A DNA stretch of 64,000 nt from assembly GCF_036785885.1 (NCBI RefSeq), contig NC_092312.1, forward strand, positions 20,168,001 to 20,232,000. The letters run 5' to 3'. Position 1 is the first letter of the stretch; every line of letters starts with the position of its first letter. The stretch is from Coffea arabica (Eukaryota; Streptophyta; Magnoliopsida; Gentianales; Rubiaceae). The notes under the pieces were generated by a model. The model was not told the DNA's origin. It did not search any database and saw nothing but the letters and a program-made list of their open reading frames with translations. Positions 45,071-59,100 of this stretch are shown here, piece after piece. A program made the position numbers and the translations under genes.

Positions 45071-46201
45071 ATGGCAAAAGGTACCAGGGGAAGACGCAGG
45101 TTTGCTTCTCGCCAGTGCAGGCAAACCCCATACCCACTACCATGTGGTAATCAGTCTGAGAAGATGCAGCGGAAGAAATGCTCCAAAACACTTGTCAAGA
45201 AAGACTGGGAAGATGCCACTTGTTCTGTATGTATGGAGTATCCCCACAATGCTGTTCTCCTTCTGTGTTCTTCACATGAAAAAGGTTGCCGTCCCTATAT
45301 GTGTGGAACTAGTTTTCGCTATTCCAACTGCCTTGACCAGTATAGGAAAGCCTACACAAAAGTGACATCAGCTGATCACAATCAACATCTTGATGGTACA
45401 ATTGACAGCCCAGCCATGATTCCACCAGTGTCTGGTTGGCCCATTGATAAATGTGAAGTCACTGAACTTGCATGTCCCCTTTGCCGGGGCCAAGTGAAGG
45501 GCTGGACAGTGGTTGAGCCGGCACGAGAATATCTGAATGCTAAAAAACGAAGCTGTATGCAGGATAACTGCTCATTTATAGGAACTTACAAGGAGTTGCG
45601 GAAACATGTTAGGGCAGATCACCCTTCTGCTAAACCTCGTGAGGTGGATCCCCTTCTTGAACAAAAATGGAGAAGACTTGAGCGGGAGCGAGAAAGAGAG
45701 GATGTTATCAGCACAATAACATCATCAATGCCAGGGGCAGTCGTTTTTGGTGATTACGTGATTGAAGGAGGTCATTATGGTTTTATTTCGGATGAGGAAG
45801 ACGGTTTTGATGATGATCACCTGGACCAAAGTGAAGGTTTTGAGTTTGGTGTTGATAGCAGTTTGGCAAGGATTGAAAGCAATTTGAGGAACGTCTTCCT
45901 TGTTTTGCAGAGAATTGATCCTGCAGGTAATATTGGATCAAATAGAGGTATCAGGCGGCAGGAGAGGAACTCTAACCATACATTGGAGGGAGGAACTGTG
46001 GTAGGTAGTCGCACCTCCCGTATTGGGAGCTTTGACTATTCAGATCAAGACAGTGAAAGTGACAATGATGACAATGCAGGTATTCCTCGTGCCAGTGATC
46101 GTTTGTCACTTGTGAATCGTCTCCGTAGTCAAGGCAGAGTCCTTTTAGGGCGTTCTGGGAGGAGACGGAGGCGTAGGGAGGCCAATCGGAGCCGCAGATG
46201 A
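45071..46201 (+). CDS. DUF1644 family zinc-finger protein
   Basis: A single coding exon of 376 aa. DUF1644 proteins are plant-specific, and several are reported in salt and drought responses; their biochemical role is unclear. Conserved features are WEDATCSVCMEYPHNAVLLLC near residue 45, then the Cys-rich CRPYMCGTSFRYSNCLDQYRKA, ELACPLCRGQVKGWTVVEPA near residue 135, and a C2H2-like CMQDNCSFIGTYKELRKHVRADH near 165. An acidic middle (DEEDGFDDDH) follows, and the C-terminus is Arg-rich (GRRRRRREANRSRR), a likely nuclear signal. The ATG at 45071 is chosen because it starts conserved MAKGTRGRRRFASRQ and follows a good splice acceptor. An open frame continues upstream to about 44984, but it lies inside the leader intron. 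Confidence 0.9.
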   Translation: MAKGTRGRRRFASRQCRQTPYPLPCGNQSEKMQRKKCSKTLVKKDWEDATCSVCMEYPHNAVLLLCSSHEKGCRPYMCGTSFRYSNCLDQYRKAYTKVTSADHNQHLDGTIDSPAMIPPVSGWPIDKCEVTELACPLCRGQVKGWTVVEPAREYLNAKKRSCMQDNCSFIGTYKELRKHVRADHPSAKPREVDPLLEQKWRRLEREREREDVISTITSSMPGAVVFGDYVIEGGHYGFISDEEDGFDDDHLDQSEGFEFGVDSSLARIESNLRNVFLVLQRIDPAGNIGSNRGIRRQERNSNHTLEGGTVVGSRTSRIGSFDYSDQDSESDNDDNAGIPRASDRLSLVNRLRSQGRVLLGRSGRRRRRREANRSRR

Positions 46202-47116
46202 AGTTTTATTGGTGGTTGGAAAATGTAGAGTTTAGGATGGATGAATTTTAGGACCTAGTTAGCCATAGAAAAAAAATTTAGCTGTACTTCTGACATTGTC
46301 TTTATATTGCCAACACCGATTCATGTTCAATGGTTTGATGGGGTGTATGATGGTGTGATTCCAGAACCTTGAGGGTTGAAGAAAGGTAATTCTTCTGTAA
46401 TTTTTAGTTGTAAGTCTATGGGTACCTCTCTCTTTTCAAACGCTCGACCCTCGTTCCTGACATCTCTACTTCTACGTCTCTTTCCATATTTGTCTTGGCT
46501 TCTCCACTGAGCTTTTCTTCAGAACTGTTTTTGTTCCATCAGCGTTCGTCATTTCCTTTACTTTCTTCTCCGAGCAAAGAATTTTAGCCCCTAGTACTGG
46601 TTTGAATTTTCATTTATGACCCGGAATCCATAGCCACTCGACATCAGTCTAATTATTCGAATTCCTTTGTTTAATGATGCGTTTTAGACTCCCAGGCACC
46701 GTTTGGATTGAAGGAAGGGAAGGGAAATCAAAGGAAAGAATATCAATGGAAAATTTTAAATTTATTTTATTTTATTTCTCTCCGTTCCCACCTATTTTTA
46801 AACAAAAATCATAACTCAACAAAATATTTCCTTTCCCAAAAATTAATCCAAACAATAAAAGTCAACTCATCTCCCTTTCTTTGCCTCCCACTCAAATCCC
46901 AACGGTGCCTCGGTCATTTTCCACCATCATCCTCATAGTCAATCACACGTTCAAAAGAAAATTGCTGGAATTTTCTGGAGTTAGCAAGCCAACTCAAAAG
47001 CAAAAATGTCTAGAGGTTTTGGAGTTCGCATGGACAATAATGTAGAATTGACTTGTAGATTTGTTGGCGAATACTAAGCTTGTCAAAGAATGAAACTATT
47101 CCCTGGCAAACAAATT
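46202..47116. other. Convergent 3' region between the DUF1644 gene and separase
   Basis: This is about 0.9 kb holding both 3' UTRs and one small MITE. The T-rich TCTTTTCAAACGCTCGACCC stretch near 46430 and the rest show no coding potential. Confidence 0.6.
46701..46853. mobile_element. Small MITE with GTTTGGATT termini
   Basis: GTTTGGATT (46701-46709) and AATCCAAAC (46845-46853) are exact inverted repeats bounding 153 bp. The interior (GAAGGAAGGGAAGGG on the left, CTTTCCC on the right) is partly complementary. It lacks the ACTGTAGCAC core, so it belongs to a different family from the other MITEs here. Confidence 0.6.
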
Positions 47117-50100
47117 TCAGGGGGATAATACGACAACTCTTTTCTTTTCAGCTATACCTGTCGGAACACCATAGCAAACGGGAGAAGCTCCGATCAAGAA
47201 AGGTAGATTACAAGCTTTGCGAGCTTGCCCCATGAATGAACCAATCTTGGGTCTGCGGTTACAAGTACTACACACACTCACACAACTATCAGGTGATTTA
47301 TTTCTTGTTCTTTCTTTTCCATTTCCTCTAGTCTCACCGATATTTATGGACTTAAATTTGTCCAAGAGCATATCACATCTAGTGCATCTCTCTGAAACAA
47401 CCGATCTTTCTCTCAACCATGCGTCCAGCATAGCTTTACCAAATCTATCAATGTCCTTATCAGTCACTTCCCATAAATTTGCTACTGTAACAGGAGAACC
47501 AGCTAAGAGATAGCAGAGTGGGGTACCATGGGGAGCATAACATCCGCTCATAGACAAAGATCCACTACAGCAACCCATGAGTAGAGTAGCAGCACATCTA
47601 TTGAGCTTCTTAATCTCGTGCTCATTAACATATTGGGATCCTGAAGTTCAACAGGTACATTCAAGTGTCATTTATCAACACGGGTAGTCTATAAAGATGC
47701 AAAGAATAAGGATAAACTAGCCACGGAAGTCATTATCCAGTCATAGCAATTGCAAAAAGTTCAAATAATCCATACCACTTCCATGGCCAATATAAATGAA
47801 GAGGTCATAGATTTTCAATGCCCGCACCAATTCTTCACTTTTAGGCACAGTTCCTGTCTTCCCCTGTAAAGCAAGTCAAGCAAGCATTTGATGTATATGC
47901 TACGGCCTTGCATTTCAAGTTTCAAATAAAAAGTAGCAAACTAGTACAATGCAGTAAAAAACACTTGACTAATGACACACGTGAACAGATGATCGTTGTC
48001 TATTCCCAGAAAGCATAGATTTGAATGTAATTTGAACTACATATTCCTGTTTTCCAACTGTCTAGCTAATCAAGAAATAATTACCTCAAACTTCTGATCT
48101 CTGAACCAATTCTCAAATTCAACCTGTGTGCGGCTAAGATCACCACTGGGATTCAACACATAAAAGGAATCCAAGGGATCTATAACTGGGAAAGCTTCAC
48201 CCTGCTCAGGCAGCTGATCCTGATAGTGATGACATCTAGCAAGTGTGGTACAGATACTGCCAACAGAAGGCATGCGATAGACTTCTTCATTTCTTAGTAT
48301 TGGTAGACTCTCCCAAGGAAGCATCTGCATGGAGTTTTTGATCAATTACAAGATCTACAAATTGCCTTTCCTTTCATCCATTTATTCCAAAAAATATATG
48401 TCAATGAACATGGTATGATTTGTCACCGACTGCACAAGTCACTCAAGTAACTGATTGAGCTGTATCCAGCTAGGGTAGTTGAAGAACAAACAAGCTTATG
48501 TTATTTTGTTAATACTTGCAGTTAATGTCAATCAGATTATCCAAGCATATATCAATCTTAATGTGGTTCACTTTACAATTCAAAAAACCACCAAAAGATC
48601 TACCCAATTAGCCTTTTAAAACTGTATTAATCATTATTTTACCCATATTTTGATTACACTAAACTTTCCTCTTGCTGGTTTTCCAAGGGACTTGTTCACC
48701 TGTGCCAGTTTGGGGTATGAAAGAGTTCTGCTAACAAGATATGAAACCCGAGATCTTTTGAGTAAAAAGTATCATTGTCAGAATGGACGTCTTTGAGATT
48801 ATGATAGGACCAAGAGAGGGTTCCAGTTTCAAAAACTAATCCTACCATATTCTCAACTTCCACTTCCAGAGCATTTGGTTCTGAGGGAAGTGTAGACAGT
48901 GAGGGAAAATATGTTTTCTCATGTCTGTTAGGTTGATAGGAAATGTAGAAATTTTTTTTACTTTTTTACACTTTCCAGCATTTAGTGTACTCTCAAATTG
49001 CAGGATTTTGTAGGAGAGTTTTGTTACAGAAACTGCAACTATCTATTGCTACCAATTTCCCTTATAACTTTGTTGACGATACACAGTATTGTGCATTTTC
49101 CTTCATCTCATCTTATTGCAATTTGTTTTTTTGACATAACTTTCACCGTATTCAAACAAAGGGGTTGATATTGTTCATAGACTCTGTCAATCCCACACAT
49201 AACTTTCCCCTAAGTACAGTGCTCCAGGAAACTTTTAATGATAAAAACAAGTGAAAAAACACTGAAGTAAACAGTAAGTGAGAGATAACCAAATCGCACC
49301 TGCACCGCAGAGTCCAAAACAAGAGTGACAGGCTTCCGGCCAAGGCTTTCAGTCTCTGCAAGTGCAAGTCCTGTTTCAAGGATTGTCTCAAACACTTCCA
49401 GGGAAAGTCTTCTGACTTCAGTAGACGCATTGGATAATGCCTCACAACATCCACCAATGTAACATCCTTTGTTAATAATAAGCTGTAACCCACATTCTCT
49501 TATTTCAGAAGAATACAAAGCACCACCAAGAATAACTTCAGCAAGATCCTTATCAACATTCACTTTACATTTGTGCAAAAGACTATCCATTAGATTCTTT
49601 CCCAGAGACTTGACATGTTTGCTGTCCAAACAATCCCCTAACAGTAAGTATTTCCAAGGACCTAGCCATGAATCTTCCAAGTACCTGAGTCAAAAAGATG
49701 CTGTATTGTAACATTGCTTGCCATAAACATCAGGATTTCAAAAGGATCTTATCAAATTCAGGAAAAAAATTGCTTAAGCCAATAATTACGGTATAACATA
49801 GAATAGGGAAGCCTAACAAGGGAAAGATTCCCACGCAACCAAGTTGCAAGGGCATGGAATATGGCTTTCATCGAAGCTAATGGTGTCATATACATGTACA
49901 TATATACAAACACATGCAAATATGTGTATATGGATGTGTTTGCATACATACATATGCTTGTGTGTATGTATACAAGTAACCGTCCTCTTCATTCCAATCT
50001 AGACAACAGATATCACTGTCATTTACAACTTAGATATAACATTGCATGAGGTCCCCATCACATAAATACTCCAGATTTTTCTCTTGCTAAAACTCATTGA

Positions 50101-53100
50101 GATTTACTTTAAACCAAATTAGACATTACCTAAGAAAAATAGACATTGCAGTCAGATTATATCTGAGATCCATCTTAATCAGTTGTATGATCGATCACAA
50201 ACAAATGAAAAAGTCTCAAATGACAATGCACACATTCATTTCTCCTTAGTGCAGGCAGAATTATATTTCCAGGGGGAGAAAGACTTACTGCAAAAATTTA
50301 CCAAAGCAATCATCAAGCCTTTTCCTCTGTGACCACCATAGTACCCTGTTGCTTGTAGAGTCTTCTTTTGGAGATGCTGAAGACAAGTAATTCTCCCTTA
50401 GTATAGATCTGAAAGCTGGGGCAATTTCATCCACCACGGTATAGACCCATGGACAGCGCCACTGGCTGACAAAATCTTCGCCTTGTAGGGAAATATCAAA
50501 TGATGCTTCTGCAAACAAAGTATCAGACAAGTGAAAAGGGGTAGCCTGATATTAATGTCTTATAAGAGATCCTGTATATAGTATTCTCCCAGGTTACACA
50601 AGGAGACACCAATTTTGGTGACTCAAAGTTGAATTAAACATGCAGATTATAAACTGATGATTTCCAATTTTACATAATAAGCTAAAAAGCATTTAAGACA
50701 ACTGTGTACGTTAATTTGAAAATAGTGAACAGATTTCAATGCCATCCATGCTAGTTTTCCAATTATCCAACATAGGGTAAACTTTACCAAGGCATTCTCA
50801 ATGTTGAAGTTCTTTTTGTCAAAATTACTCCTTTATTCAGGATATCAGAACATTCTTACCGATATTCAACTCTTTTAGTCCTCATTTGGCTCAAACATTT
50901 TCAAAGCCAACTTAAAAAACGCAAGCATGGTTACCTTCTAACAGTGATTCTATAGGCAGAACTAGGAATATGGGATGGCTTTTAGAATTCAAGCGGGACA
51001 AGAGGATCCATGCTCGAGCAGAGGTACAACACAATAGCTCTCTCAACAGAATGGCATCAGCACCTCCTATAACACTAATACAGATTATGGTAGTGCAAGG
51101 GAGTTCCTGGAAGAATCTCATCACATATTTGCCCAAACCTTCTAGTGAATCAGGTGCAAGCCTGCATCAGGAAGAAAGATCTTAGAAACATGGAAATGAC
51201 TGAACTTTGTAAAATAGTGAAAAATTCTCCCAACAAGGCAAATCAAAACCTGAGGAAGCTAATGGCACTGAGGGAAACAAAATTTGAGCTAGAAAAAGAA
51301 CAATCCTGTAACAGAAACACGAGGAATGAATATCAGGAAACACTGTTAGCATTCAAAACAATATGCAACTCAGTAGAAGTAAATAAGAAGAGCTATTATG
51401 AGCAGAAAATATGCACATTAGACCAGAAATCATGTTTTTAACAGCCGAAAGTCTGCTGTAGCAACAAGAAAATCATGAAACAGAGAGGCCAGAGTTCAAG
51501 AATTAACAGTTTCAGACCAACCAAAGGCAGTCTGTCATAACTGCCTCAAAACTTACTAAGGAAACAAAAGGTCAGCACCATTTTTCCTGTCCACAAAGAT
51601 GGTTGTTGATCTAATGAAGGGCAAGCAAAGCCCAGTATGGTGCCTACCAAACGGTGGTATAGTAAAAGCAGAAAATTCAAAGAAATCAACAAAACATCAA
51701 AGAGATACCAACACACTACTGCAGAAGAACAAAGCATATATCAGAACGCATACCTCAAGACCCATCATGCCTTCAACTTTTGGCTTCCTCATCATGCTAG
51801 AAAGTAGCTGCTGGTTAAAATGACTACCAATCGAAGCTTGGTGGAAAAATGTAGCCCAGTGACTTTGAGAAACTGCTTCATCAGGTGACATAGAAAAAGC
51901 CTCAACTGAGGTCGAAAGCATGTAGAGCACAGTAAGCAACCTGGAAACCTGTTGCATTGCATTTTGGGTTGGATGTCAATTACCAAATGCTATCTAACTA
52001 AATGGAAGGTAAGACACCACAGTTAACCTATGTTAGACCAATCCAAATTCAAATCTGATTGTCAGAAACTGTCATTGGCAGATTAATGCATGATCGTGGT
52101 GTCCCATACTGGTACACGATGGGAACCATTATCACTAAATTCTAATAACTAACCAACCAGTGATTTCATTAATAATAAGCCAAGAGGCAATATATGGCAT
52201 GGTCATCGTATCAAGCCTGAATCTGCTGTATCTAAGTTGGTTCAAAGCATGAAAAAATATAAAGCTCTGAAAAGACCTAACCTTCTGAGAAAGTAAGGGA
52301 ACTTGACAGCAGAGCATAAATGCCAGCTTCAACCAAGAAAAGATTCTGGGAATCCCAATACATGACAATTGGCAACCATTCTCCCTGGTTGACATAAGAG
52401 AAAAAGTGAGACAGAGTAGCACACAAATATTAGATGGGCTCAAGAAGCACCAGTGTGAAGGCAATCCTCATCTATCAGGCAAATCGAAAATAATCACAAA
52501 GAAACAAGTAGGAACAAATTATACAGAAAAGAATAACATCATTTCAACTGGAATTGTTATCTCTATAAGGTATCCCATATGTGCCTAAACCAGAACTTAT
52601 TTCCACAAAAAAAAAAAGAGCTCATTTAAACAGCTACAACCTTCTTAGTCATATAACCAGTTAACTCCTAAAGTTGTTCTCACTCTTGTGAATTTTAAAT
52701 CAAAAGGAACTCCATTAATTTTGACAAAAATATCAGTGACTACTGGCTATTAAGTTGACCTTCATGACATAGCATGTAAGAGATGTATGCACATAGTATA
52801 ATGTGTTGGATAGACAGATTATTGAGTTATACTCTGCAACATATACCTGGCAAACCCAAAAGAGTAGTGTTTCACAGCAATCCGGCAGATATTGTAAAGT
52901 AGCATTGCATGCTCAACAGCAAATACATCTCCTTGGATATCCTTATTGATTGAATCAATTAAGGACATAGAGGAAAATGAACAGTACTTTGGACAGGATG
53001 GATTCCCCAGCAGTGATACACTCATCAAAACAATCTTATGTGCATTATGGTCATCAGCATAAGTGCCCAAACATTGCCCTGTAGCCAACAGAGAACATGC

Positions 53101-56100
53101 ATGGTGTAAAAGTTTCCAGACTAGTGAACAAGAAAAGAAATAAGCAATGAAAGTGACAAACAAAAATGTTAATTTAGAACTGAAATTTATGTTTTTAGAT
53201 GCTTTGTACACAGCGAGTATCAGCCTAGCATGACTATCTCCATGTTTGTCCAAGCATATGCAAATACTACATTACCAAATATTCTAGCAGCCATGCAGCA
53301 ACACATGCATTAAGTCCTAGTCCGTGCAGCAACACATGCATTAAGTCCTAGTTAGTTTAAGTCAAACGATAAATTTCAACTCATGCTACACTCACAACTA
53401 ATATCACTATGCCCATCTTTGTCCAAGTATACTCAAAAAGAACCTGACCAACATTCTACCAGAAGTGCTGGAACACAAGCATTGCTTCAGGTTCAAACTG
53501 TAATAGATGCTCAACTTAAAATTAACCAGACAAATATGCAATCCATTTTCTCTGAAAATGATTTAGTGGTAATCCGATCTGTCTATCCTTTTTTTGACAG
53601 GCATACGTGCTAGAAGCAGTAGACAGAGCAATAGTGGCATTTCAGCATTTCAATATGATATCATGTGCAGGTATCACAATTAAAATACTTATAGATATTT
53701 AGCTAGAACCAGAGAAAGAACATGTTGATCATGGTTCCCTCAAACTATGAAAACTCTGACAAACTTTAGCAACAAATATGGTCTAATATTATCTCTTCTG
53801 CCACTAGATTGGTTGCCCCAGAAATGACACCCTAGAGTCCCTAATGTTGGAAACCCAATTCACACACCCAGTGAAGAAAGATTGTTAAAGACAAGCTCTA
53901 AAACCAAAGCTCAAGTAATTTCAGCAACAGCAATTTAGACATATAAAGAAATATAAACCAGTTAGATGCAACTGCTTTATCTGGCTTTCAACATTATTGA
54001 AGATGCTCAAGACCAAATACACAATATTACAGTACACAATATGCAACTCCCAAGACAAGTATTGCACCATAAACATAGCAAGGATTTTTCTTGGGGTTTT
54101 ACTGTACCTATGCTGATGAGCAAAGTTAAGGAGCTCCGTCTGTGGACGAGGTCCCAGTTCATATGCACAAAATCTGTCAAAGACTTAGACTTGAGGGCTT
54201 CAAGAGCAAGACAATGCCAACATTTGATTTTGTTGCAAAACCTTGTGATTTCACATGCAAAGTCATCAAGAAACAATTTAGCTTCTGATAAGAGTCCTCT
54301 TTGATTAGGTGCAACATTAGAAGAAAACAAGTGATCATTGTTTGACTTTATGGGAGGCCCACATTGATCACTGCTTGATAGACTTCCACCACTTTTTTGC
54401 AAAGACCGACATCTAGATCGAGTCATCCTCAAATGATGGCCTGCAACCAAGCACTGTCCATGCAGTGAGGAAGCTTTGTCATCTTTTTTAGTCTTCCTAG
54501 GTCTTTTCATTTGAGTTTTTCTGTCTGGCAATTCATTTTTGGAAGGGAGCTCTATTGTATCCAAAGGGTCTATCGAACAGCTGAAAAATGAGCTTCTAGT
54601 TCTATACTCATCCTGCTCACTAGTTGCATCTGGAAAACAACTGGTAGAATAATCCCACTCAAAATTATTCAACTTATGCAAGGCTGATCTGTGCTTTTCT
54701 ACAGCATAAGATAACATCTCAAAAGAAGGATTAGTCATGTTACTGCACAAACGGCTTTTGTACAAATCCCCCAGTTGTTGATAAATGGTACACTCCAGAA
54801 GCATCCTGCACTTTGAGCAAGAAATCATGTTGCAGTTGTCAGCCATGAGCTGTGAAGCAGCTTTTAGTTCCCTTTCTGCCAATTCCCAGAGCATCCTTTT
54901 GTGGTAGAGCTTCCCTGACAAAATTGCAACCAGTAACTAAATACACTGTCCAATCTCCTTTGTAGCCAGGAAAAGTCCAGAGATTTCCCAGGCACAAGCC
55001 TTGCATGACAAATGAAATAAGCAGTTAAAGAATTCAGTACCTAGCATTGAAGTAAAAGAAATCACAAAAAGGGGCAGACACTGACGAATGGCAATATCTT
55101 TTCCCCACAGTAGAAGAGCTTCAGCTTCCAATGCCTCTCCAAGTATCTCATGAATATTTGCTACCTGTTACAACAAAGTAGTCATTGAAAAAAGTACCCT
55201 CAGGGGAACAATCGCAACTCTCGCTGTAAAAAGAGTGTGTGCAATTTGTTGGATTCAAGTTCCTAATAAATGACGGGAAAAAAAAAAACCTGCAGTGTGC
55301 TTTCAAGATAACACTGAAGTATATTCCAAGAAGTCAAAACAAAGCTCTCAAAATCACATGGAGCACCATAATTCCAAGCTTCAGTAGCCACTAAATTGTG
55401 CATTTGGAAGTTTTCAAGGCTATAGCAATGCTTTTGGGTGCCATCTCCATTTTCATGATTAGTCTCAGCCTGATTCTTTACAGAATATAAGAATTTCTCT
55501 CGCAAGAGTTTAGTACGACATTGGTAGGCTTCCCTTGCATATGAAAGAGCCTGAAAATCCAAAAAACTTATCAAAATGGTCGGATATGAACCAAAATTAG
55601 CATGCCAGTTTCAAGAAGATAATTATTTTAGGAACATTATAGATTAACCAGAAATCACCAGAAAACAACTAGCTGATCAGAAGGTTAAGATTTCTGCTGG
55701 CCCACATTGCAAGTTACAAGTATTTTAGGCTAAATTGTGTGAAATCTCTTATCAACTTACTGCCCTGGATAATCAGCAATTATCAAATTGAAGAAATTAA
55801 GACATCCACTTTATGATTATACATCACTTATTTTAGCTAATTGTTAAATACATCATAGATCACAGTGACTAAGGCTGAGAAATTGGACCAACCATCAACA
55901 CAATGCTAAGAAATTACACCAATCATCAAGACATAAGGCTTTGAAATTGCCCTGTATCTCTTCAACAAGCATGAAGGGCTCCTTTGTCAAGACATTTGAC
56001 CTTTAGTATTCAGGTGTATGGGCATTATTCTTTTGTTCTGAAGCATAGACACAATAAATTCCAACTTAAATATGGGATAAGTGTAAGCCTTATTCTTTCT

Positions 56101-59100
56101 GGAGAAGCAAGTAAAGATTTCCTTTTAGTTTCTTCCCTATAACCTGTTCATGCTAATTGCATCCTATAATAACATCATTGCAATACACAAAAACCAAAAG
56201 CTATTCCATATATAGGAAAACAATTGAGATCTCATCAAATGCAGAAGTCATTCCATCATTTTCCCAGGTTCATTAATCTTGTTTTCAAGACCCAAACAGA
56301 AAGTAATGAATCTCAATTTCGCTGTCTCTCTCTAAGCCAGCAAGATGCACTAATAATTACCAACTAGTTCCTTCTTCCAGCAAAATGCAAATTAAAACTG
56401 AATAAACATCATTATGGTAGCGACTGTTTAGGATACCTCAACTACTTGTCCTTGCATAATTAATCTTTCACTCAAGTCATAGTAGAGATGTGCAGAAAGA
56501 AAACATCCAGTGCTGGATTCAGGCACCTAAGACAAGAAAAACTTTCAGGTTTAAAAGGTCTGAGGACACTATTAGAGCTGCATAAAGGAAAGGAAATGCA
56601 AATTCTTTCTCAAGAGGGACTCACAGGGGAAGTAAGATCAGAAGCAGCAAGTTTGACTTCTTCTATAGAAACCTGGCAAGAGAAAAGGCAAAAAGGTCAA
56701 CAAGTTCCTCAAGCAAGAACACACAAACAAACAAAAAATAATAATGTGTATCGCCAACATGTTAAAGGCCTTACATGGAAAGTAGGATCAGAAGCAACTG
56801 ACTTGATTTCATCATCTGTGATCTCTAGACTTTCAAGTTCAAATGAGTTTTGCGCAGAGACAGGTAATGTTGAAAAGAACCTTTGTTTGAATCCAACTAG
56901 CAGCGCATGTGAAGGCTGCATACATTTTATCCAATACCCAATAAACTCAGAAACTTTACCATAATGCTGTGACAACTTTGAGACTAAGGTTTCGCTTATA
57001 GGTGAAGCACAGATGGCATGTCCAACCCTTCTACTTCTCCATAGCATAATTAGAACCTCCTCCAAAGGAAGTTTCTTCCATTTGAACAATTGAATAATTA
57101 TCTCATATATGTCTGCATGAATTTCCATATAGCCCTGGAACAAATACAGGACCACTAATTAGACCATATTTGTCTAAAGATGTTGACAGACATGATGTTT
57201 ACTGTACAGATTCAGAGTTGGTAAGGTACAAAGTTTACCTTTATAGCTAAAAAATCAAGAACATGATACAACAACTTTAACATGCTCTCAAAAGACAGAA
57301 GGGGGTGAAGCTTCTGGTGAAACAACTGTAGTACATCTTCGAGAGTATTGCAATGATTAGAAGCAATGCTTTGATGTCGGTGCAACCACAGATTAACAGC
57401 AGCATGAATATCTTCAAAGTAGCTGCTCACGACAAAAGCAGGTGGAAATTAATAACGAAACAATTTTTTTGAAAAATGATCCATATAGATAAAAACCCCT
57501 TAACATATACTACTCAATGCTGGAGACTAGCCTTTTAAGCAATAACACCTTTGAGTTTGCTTCAATTTTCTCCTGTGCAGACAATGCACGTAAACAATAA
57601 GCGCAGGCCATCAGATGGAGAGCTTGACCATCATACTTTGAATTTCTATCACAGAAGTCCCTCTGGATGATTAACAATTTCAGACCACCACAACCACAAG
57701 AAAGAAACCACAGGATTCCAAATCAAAATTCAAGAACCTAAAGGGGGCTAAAAAGAAGAGGAAGAGCATCATTGAAGATAAAGCTTACTAATAACAAAAT
57801 TGCATCACATAAACACTGTATGCACTCATCCAGACTTTCAATTCCAAGTTCTCGGTATTCCTCTCCTTTTGTAATTAGAATTCTTGACCTCTGGACATAG
57901 GTATCACTAGAGACGTATATTTTCTCCAAAAGGATGCCTATGATCTTCATTCGCATTTTCAGACAAAATCTTGGATCCACAGCACTCTTTGCTTTATAGG
58001 CAACTAGTTCCTGATAAAGGTTTACCAGAAATGATCAACATTGTTTCAACAAATACATGTAAAAAAGTGTATAGAATGCAAAAATAGAAGACAGTGAGAC
58101 TGTGTGTGTGGGGGAGAGAGAGAGAGAGAATTATCAAACTCAGCCATTAAAGGAAAAAAGAAGCCAAACCTGCTCCAATAGTACACCGAGAGCCCTTTCA
58201 GACACATTTACTGATGATGAAAGCAAACAATACAAAGTTGGTGCGCTATGCTCACTTAAATTCTTACAGAGTTTATTTTGTATCTGAAAAAATGAGAAAA
58301 GTAAGATTCTGAATATGCTCAGAATTTGTAAAAGACAAATAACGAGGCATTTATAAGTTACCTTTACCCAACGTCTGACTAAAGCTAAAGGGGGTGGAAG
58401 TGATTTGAACACATATTCTGCAATACACCATTTTTCAAGGCTATCTTTGAGCTGTCTGTTAATCTTACATTGATTGTTTTCAAAAAGTAGGTCCAATAGA
58501 AAGGCTGTTTTTTCAGATGCGTCATTGACCAAATTCATGGCCCCATCCACAAAAGCTCTAAAACAATGTCCTGACTGATCTCCCCGAAACTCACTGGATT
58601 TGCAATGGTATACTACATGATTCCAGGATGCCTTGCAGCTTAGTGTTAGAGCTTTTGAAGCCTGAGAAAGGGGGAAAAACTACTTGATGGAAGCCAAAGC
58701 ATCTAGAAGTTCATGAACACAGGATTCCATATTGTTGGTACATAACCAGATTACATTCACCAAAAAGTTAGTCAAATTCAAGGTTTAGAGACTCATAACT
58801 TATAGCATCATGCACATGAAGAAAAGAAATGGCAATCACCACAGCAAAAAATAGTTAGGATTTCATTGAATACATTTAAGACAAGCATGAATAACAAAAT
58901 CCTGTTCCAGACTTTTAACAGAACTAAAGATTAATCATCTAACATCTGAAATAACTTTCGAGATTCATTAGTATAAGAACCAACCAATCACCTGTCACAA
59001 AGAAAAGCACATTTTGCGTTATGAAATCCTACAATCTGAATAACTGAAAACACCAACAAGAAGTTTTCTATTCATGGATACCTAGAATCAATTAGAGCTA

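Noticed and set aside
49873-49975. Purine-pyrimidine alternating tract (ACATAT/GTGTAT) in a separase intron, first taken for a fold-back element
   Set aside because: Low-complexity ATAC/GTAT repeats explain the self-complementarity; no terminal repeats or target duplication are visible.
51546-51737. Candidate separase exon giving [17 protein letters not shown]
   Set aside because: Its phases do not fit the neighbouring exons and joining it creates a stop; 51305-51250 fits both sides.
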